From Methyloradius palustris (GTDB taxonomy: Bacteria; Pseudomonadota; Gammaproteobacteria; Burkholderiales; Methylophilaceae), in the NCBI RefSeq assembly GCF_019703875.1, contig NZ_AP024110.1:682001-746000 (forward strand): a stretch of DNA of 64,000 bases, given 5' to 3'. The translations under genes and the position numbers were made by a program. The notes beneath the pieces are model-generated. The model saw only the letters and a program-made list of their open reading frames with translations, had not been told where the DNA came from and searched no databases. Position 1 is the stretch's first letter, and every line of letters starts with the position of its first letter. Of the stretch, positions 60,272 through 64,000 are shown one piece after another.

Positions 60272-60892
60272 ATGCTGATTGCCAGATATCTTCAGATATT
60301 TCCCAAAAACGCCTTACTGACTTTGTGTATCCTTTTGTGTGGCATGGCCGCACCTATGGCCATCAAGCCGCTCATTGCTGCACCTTTACAAAATGCCAAT
60401 CAAAATTCAGATGAGCAGGTCGCAAAGCCTGGTGATTTGGCTAATCAAGATAATAGCCTCTATGCAAGGCCTACTAAAAGCCTGATCAGTATTGAAGATA
60501 GTATCAAGCTACGCAACGATATTAACGAGTACTCCCGCACGGTTGACCCTGCCCATGTGCAGATTGAAGAGCGCCGCCGCATCATGCATGATCGCTTGAA
60601 GGCACGTTTTCAAGCTGCAGATATGGATAATAACAATGTGATTTCTCGTGATGAGGCAGAGCAGTTCATGCCCCAAATACTGCGCCATTTCAGTGATATT
60701 GATACTAATAATGACGGCGTAATTACTTTAGAAGAGCTCGAGGCGCTGCAGACCAAAATCGCGGAACGTCAGCGTCAAGAGCAAGAAAGAAAAGATGCAG
60801 AGCAAGCTGCCCAGCAAGTAGCTGCAGAGCAGGCCGCAAAGAAAAAGGCGACTTCTGATGCCAGCCTGAATAATAAAAAACGTTCAATGTAG
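60272..60892 (+). CDS. Secreted EF-hand protein
   Basis: About 206 residues. An N-terminal hydrophobic segment (LLTLCILLCGMAAPMAI) probably exports it. Two canonical EF-hand loops follow: DMDNNNVISRDE (about 112-123) and DTNNDGVITLEE (about 137-148), each with Ca2+ ligands at positions 1, 3, 5, 9 and 12. The C-terminal RQRQEQERKDAEQAAQQVAA stretch is a coiled coil. Likely a periplasmic Ca2+-binding protein of unknown partner. ATG 60272 is taken over TTG 60269; the RBS is weak. Confidence 0.82.
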   Translation: MLIARYLQIFPKNALLTLCILLCGMAAPMAIKPLIAAPLQNANQNSDEQVAKPGDLANQDNSLYARPTKSLISIEDSIKLRNDINEYSRTVDPAHVQIEERRRIMHDRLKARFQAADMDNNNVISRDEAEQFMPQILRHFSDIDTNNDGVITLEELEALQTKIAERQRQEQERKDAEQAAQQVAAEQAAKKKATSDASLNNKKRSM

Positions 60893-60959
60893 GTTTGTAA
60901 GTCAGAGTTTCAAGCAGCGCACTATTTCAGTTACCCCAACCTAAACCCAAGGCTCAGCA

Positions 60960-62609
60960 TTACATCCCAATATAATTTGGCCCGCCGCCGCCTTCAGGTG
61001 GTTGCCAGTTGATATTCTGCGTAGGGTCTTTAATATCACAAGCCTTGCAATGAATGCAGTTCGGCGCATTGATCTGTAAGCGTTCGTTACCTGAATCACC
61101 AATAATTTCATATACGCCAGCAGGGCAATAACGTTGCTCAGGGGCATCATATAAAGCCAGATTGATGTTAATCGGTATTGCGCTGTCTTTGAGCTTTAAG
61201 TGGCAGGGTTGGTCTTCTTCGTGCTGTACATTTGATAGAAATATGGATGACAAACGGTCGAAGGTGATGGAGTTGTCAGGCTTTGGATATGCAATCCTTT
61301 GGCTAGCAGATGCTGGTTTTAATGTTTCGTTATCTGCTTTGCCATGGTTAAGTGTCCACGGTAATCGGATTTCAAAGGCTTGCAGCCACATCTCAATACC
61401 ACCATAAATACTGCCGAGCAGATTGCCGTATTTTGATAGGGCAGGTTTGATATTGCGAACCTGGTCAAGATCTTGCCATATCCATGAGGCACGTAATTTT
61501 TCAGGGTAGTTGCTAAGTTCGTCGTGTTGCCTACTTTCTTTCAATGCCTCAAAAGCCGCTTCTGCAGCCAACATGCCAGATTTCATGGCGTTATGGCTGC
61601 CTTTAATGCGGGGTAGGTTCACTAACCCAGCCGAGCAACCAATCAGTGCGCCACCAGCAAATACCAGTTTTGGCAGCGATTGTAGACCACCTTCATTGAT
61701 CGTGCGTGCGCCGTAGGAAATACGCTTTGCATCCTTCAACATGGTACTTATGGTTGGGTGTGATTTGAATTTTTGGAATTCACCAAACGGACTCAAATAT
61801 GGATTGCTGTAGTTTAAATGTACGACAAACCCAACAGCGGCCATATTGTTTTCAAGGTGGTAAACAAAAGAGCCGCCGCCAGTGGAGTTATCTAACGGCC
61901 AGCCTTGTGAATGCATGACCAGGCCTGCTTGGTGTTTCTCTGGTGTGAGCTGCCAGATTTCCTTGAAGCCCAGACCGTATTTCTGGGGTTCAGCATCGGC
62001 ACGCAAGTTGAATTTTGCTTCTAGTTGTTTGGTGAGCGATCCGCGAGTGCCTTCGGCGATGAGTGTGTATTTGGCATGCAATTCCATGCCTGGTGCGAAG
62101 CCTGGTTTTTCATGACCATCACGACCTATGCCCATGTCGCCAGTCACTATTCCTTTGACTGCGCCATCTTCGTTGTAAAGTATTTCAAAACCGCTGAACC
62201 CTGGGTAAATTTCTACGCCCAATGCCTCGGCTTGTTCACCCAGCCAGCGGCATAGATTGCCTAGGCTGATGATGTAATTACCGTGATTACTCATCAGTGG
62301 TGGCAACAGAAACTCTGGAATCTTCCAGCTGTTCTTTTTACTGAGGATTAGAAAACGATCTTCCTGGACCTGGGTATTTAAAGGCGCGCCTTTTTCTTTC
62401 CAGTCAGGGATTAATTCGTTCAGCGCAATTGGGTCTATGACGGCGCCAGATAGTATATGCGCGCCGACTTCGCTGCCTTTTTCCAGTATGCAAATACTGA
62501 TTTCCCGGTTTGCTTCAAGCGCTAGTTGCTTGAGTTTGATGGCTGCTGATAAGCCCGCAGGCCCAGCGCCTACAATCAATACGTCATATTCCATCACATC
62601 GCGTTGCAT
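60960..62609 (-). CDS. Electron-transfer-flavoprotein:ubiquinone oxidoreductase
   Basis: A 549-residue membrane-associated flavoprotein that passes electrons from ETF to ubiquinone. FAD-binding VLIVGAGPAGLSAAIKLKQL is at 10-29; GSFVYHLENN and GGALIGCSAGLVNLPRIKGS are family segments; the C-terminal [4Fe-4S] domain carries NCIHCKACDIKDPTQNINW. Length is normal. It starts 23 nt after a LysR-type regulator gene, which is divergent from etfB, so the electron-transfer genes are clustered around one regulator. Confidence 0.95.
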   Translation of the reverse strand: MQRDVMEYDVLIVGAGPAGLSAAIKLKQLALEANREISICILEKGSEVGAHILSGAVIDPIALNELIPDWKEKGAPLNTQVQEDRFLILSKKNSWKIPEFLLPPLMSNHGNYIISLGNLCRWLGEQAEALGVEIYPGFSGFEILYNEDGAVKGIVTGDMGIGRDGHEKPGFAPGMELHAKYTLIAEGTRGSLTKQLEAKFNLRADAEPQKYGLGFKEIWQLTPEKHQAGLVMHSQGWPLDNSTGGGSFVYHLENNMAAVGFVVHLNYSNPYLSPFGEFQKFKSHPTISTMLKDAKRISYGARTINEGGLQSLPKLVFAGGALIGCSAGLVNLPRIKGSHNAMKSGMLAAEAAFEALKESRQHDELSNYPEKLRASWIWQDLDQVRNIKPALSKYGNLLGSIYGGIEMWLQAFEIRLPWTLNHGKADNETLKPASASQRIAYPKPDNSITFDRLSSIFLSNVQHEEDQPCHLKLKDSAIPININLALYDAPEQRYCPAGVYEIIGDSGNERLQINAPNCIHCKACDIKDPTQNINWQPPEGGGGPNYIGM

Positions 62610-62632
62610 GTTGATCTCTTAAATAATAAAGA

Positions 62633-63544
62633 TTACTGTATTTGGTTGGTATGGCTAACGTCGGATGTCTGTAATTTGCAGTGAGCCAGGAACGCCTGCA
62701 TACTGGCAGTTTGATACTTTTTCTTGTGCCATACAAACATAAATTGCCGCTGCAAATCAAGCCAGGGCGTAGCGATTGCTACCAGATTCCCACGCTGTAA
62801 ATAATCGCGCAGTGCAAGCCTTGATATGCAGCCGATGCCGAGGCCAGATTCTACCGCACCTTTGATCGCCTCTGTATGTTCAAGTACCAGCCTGATATTA
62901 AGGGCGGATAGATGATGGTGAAAAGCATGGTCAAAAGTCTCTCGTGTGCCAGAACCTGGCTCACGCAGCACCCAGGTTTCAGCGAGTAAATCGTCCATTG
63001 AAATCTTGGTTTTAAGTGCGAGTGGATGATTGGGTGCGCAGAACACAACAAGTTCATCATCCATCCATGGTTCTGCGACAAGATCAGGGTGCTGGCAATT
63101 GCCCTCAATCAAGCCTAAATCTAGGTCATAGTGGGCAATTTGTTGTAAAATCACGCTGGTGTTTTGTACGCGTAGTTGAATCTGGCAATCCTGGTGTTGT
63201 TTCATAAATGAACCAATCAGCGATGTGGCGATGTAGTTTCCTACCGTAAGCGTTGCGCCTACTTTTAGCAGACCTAAAGTGGCCTTGCCCTGCAGCATAC
63301 TCTCGATTTCAGAAGCCTGATCCAGTAATGTTGTTGCCTTTGGCAACAGGCTGCGGCCTAGCTCGTTGAGCTTAAGGGTTTTGCCTATGCGGTCAAATAG
63401 CTGGCAATCGAATTGCTTTTCGAGCTCGGCCAATGCTGTACTGGTGGCGGATTGAGAGAGCGACAGGGCTTCTGCTGCTCGAGACACGTTATCCATGCGC
63501 GCAACGGCAATGAATACCTCTAGCTGTTTGAGTGTGTGTCGCAT
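62633..63544 (-). CDS. YeiE-type LysR transcriptional regulator
   Basis: A 303-residue LysR regulator. N-terminal winged HTH (TLKQLEVFIAVARMDNVSRA, AEALSLSQSATSTALAELEK). The effector domain shows RVQNTSVILQQIAHYDLDLG, LIEGNCQHPDLVAEPWMDDE and WVLREPGSGTRETFDHAF, closely parallel to E. coli YeiE. Divergent from etfB and upstream of the ETF-QO gene, so it probably regulates them. The inverted repeat at 63552-63568 is a candidate site. Confidence 0.88.
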   Translation of the reverse strand: MRHTLKQLEVFIAVARMDNVSRAAEALSLSQSATSTALAELEKQFDCQLFDRIGKTLKLNELGRSLLPKATTLLDQASEIESMLQGKATLGLLKVGATLTVGNYIATSLIGSFMKQHQDCQIQLRVQNTSVILQQIAHYDLDLGLIEGNCQHPDLVAEPWMDDELVVFCAPNHPLALKTKISMDDLLAETWVLREPGSGTRETFDHAFHHHLSALNIRLVLEHTEAIKGAVESGLGIGCISRLALRDYLQRGNLVAIATPWLDLQRQFMFVWHKKKYQTASMQAFLAHCKLQTSDVSHTNQIQ

Positions 63545-63551
63545 GAGCAGT

Positions 63552-63568
63552 TATCTATTATTTAGATA
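63552..63568. promoter_or_regulatory. Candidate LysR-type operator between the regulator gene and etfB
   Basis: TATCTA-N5-TAGATA, fitting the T-N11-A pattern of LysR-type sites. It lies just upstream of the regulator's start. Further dyads follow at 63572-63585 (ATTATTTAAATAAT) and 63584-63598 (ATCCAT/ATGGAT). Function inferred. Confidence 0.5.
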
Positions 63569-63666
63569 TATATTATTTAAATAATCCATTTAATGGATAT
63601 TGTAATGCCAATGTAAAATGTGCGGTTAACAAAATAGTTAGCATAAAAGAATTTAAGGGCTGGAAT

Positions 63667-64000
63667 ATGAAGGTTTTAGTAGCGGTCAAGCATGTGCTGG
63701 ATTACAACATCATGCCGCGCATCAAGCAGGATGGTTCAGATGTTGATATTACTGGCAACAAGATGGGCATTAACCCATTCGATGAAATTGCGGTGGAAGA
63801 GGCTGTGCGCCTGAAAGAACGCGGTATCGTGAAAGAAATCATCGCAGTTTCAATCGGCGCTGAAAACAGTAAAGATACTCTGCGCCACGCTCTTGCAATG
63901 GGTGCAGACCGTGCTGTGTTGATACAAACAGATGCAGCATTGCAACCGCTTGGTGTTGCGAAGCTGTTAAAAGCGATTGTTGAAAAAGAACAGCCAGACC
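63667..64000 (+). CDS. etfB: Electron-transfer flavoprotein beta subunit (N-terminal part)
   Basis: 111 residues before the right edge: MKVLVAVKHVLDYNIMPRIK, NKMGINPFDEIAVEEAVRL, ISVSIG-type VSIGAENSKDTLRHALAMGA, DRAVLIQTD. This is the AMP/FAD-binding fold of EtfB. The alpha subunit is expected beyond the edge. It partners the ETF-QO encoded at 60960-62609. Confidence 0.95.
   Translation, partial: MKVLVAVKHVLDYNIMPRIKQDGSDVDITGNKMGINPFDEIAVEEAVRLKERGIVKEIIAVSIGAENSKDTLRHALAMGADRAVLIQTDAALQPLGVAKLLKAIVEKEQPD

Overview
The window looks like the chromosome of a methylotrophic betaproteobacterium of the Methylophilaceae (Methylotenera/Methylophilus type). The grounds are protein character and gene content: a tight mxaRSACKL methanol-dehydrogenase maturation cluster, a PcnB of betaproteobacterial type, linked phoH-ybeY-corC-lnt-glyQ-glyS housekeeping genes, and an FNR-controlled cbb3 oxidase. 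The assignment is inference; no rRNA or other marker gene is present. I saw no tRNA, rRNA, CRISPR array, insertion sequence or phage gene.

Layout. (1) 1-9.0 kb: the start of pcnB, a split YeeE/YedE sulfur-transport pair, a FadL-type porin, the sulfate permease genes cysTWA, a PQQ-type sugar dehydrogenase, and a degenerate EAL protein behind a sulfate-binding protein. (2) 9.2-15.7 kb: a copper/silver efflux operon reading from a small Cys/His/Met-rich protein through cusC, cusB and cusA to cusF. (3) 16-23.5 kb: the most notable region. epsC (serine acetyltransferase), a Family 2A encapsulin shell and a cysteine desulfurase with a long disordered N-terminal cargo domain form one operon. It converges on a second sulfur operon: yezD, an OprO/P-type porin, a second sulfate-binding protein and a DUF2325 protein. 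(4) 23.7-26.4 kb: cobalamin adenosyltransferase, murI, a small zinc-finger protein and ilvE. (5) 26.6-35.7 kb: a SCO protein, then ccoNOQP, ccoG, a FixH-type protein and ccoI, with a perfect FNR box upstream of ccoN. (6) 35.7-47.6 kb: YgjP-type peptidase, plsC, gmhB, glyS, glyQ, lnt, mscL, a BamE-like periplasmic protein, corC, ybeY, an unknown lipoprotein, phoH and miaB. (7) 47.8-53.1 kb: mxaRSACKL. (8) 53.3-64 kb: a hypothetical membrane protein, TetR and AraC regulators, cysG, an EnvZ/OmpR-type pair, an EF-hand protein, ETF-quinone oxidoreductase, a YeiE-type LysR regulator and the start of etfB.

How the genes fit together. Sulfur is the dominant theme. Sulfate enters through a porin, two periplasmic binding proteins and CysTWA; siroheme for sulfite reductase comes from CysG; EpsC makes O-acetylserine to accept sulfide; and the encapsulated desulfurase removes sulfur from cysteine, probably inside a protein shell. 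The cysT and yezD upstream regions share a two-part motif with identical spacing, suggesting one regulator for both transport operons. Respiration (cbb3 oxidase plus copper delivery and efflux) and methanol oxidation (mxa maturation genes without the mxaFJGI structural genes nearby) are the other two themes.
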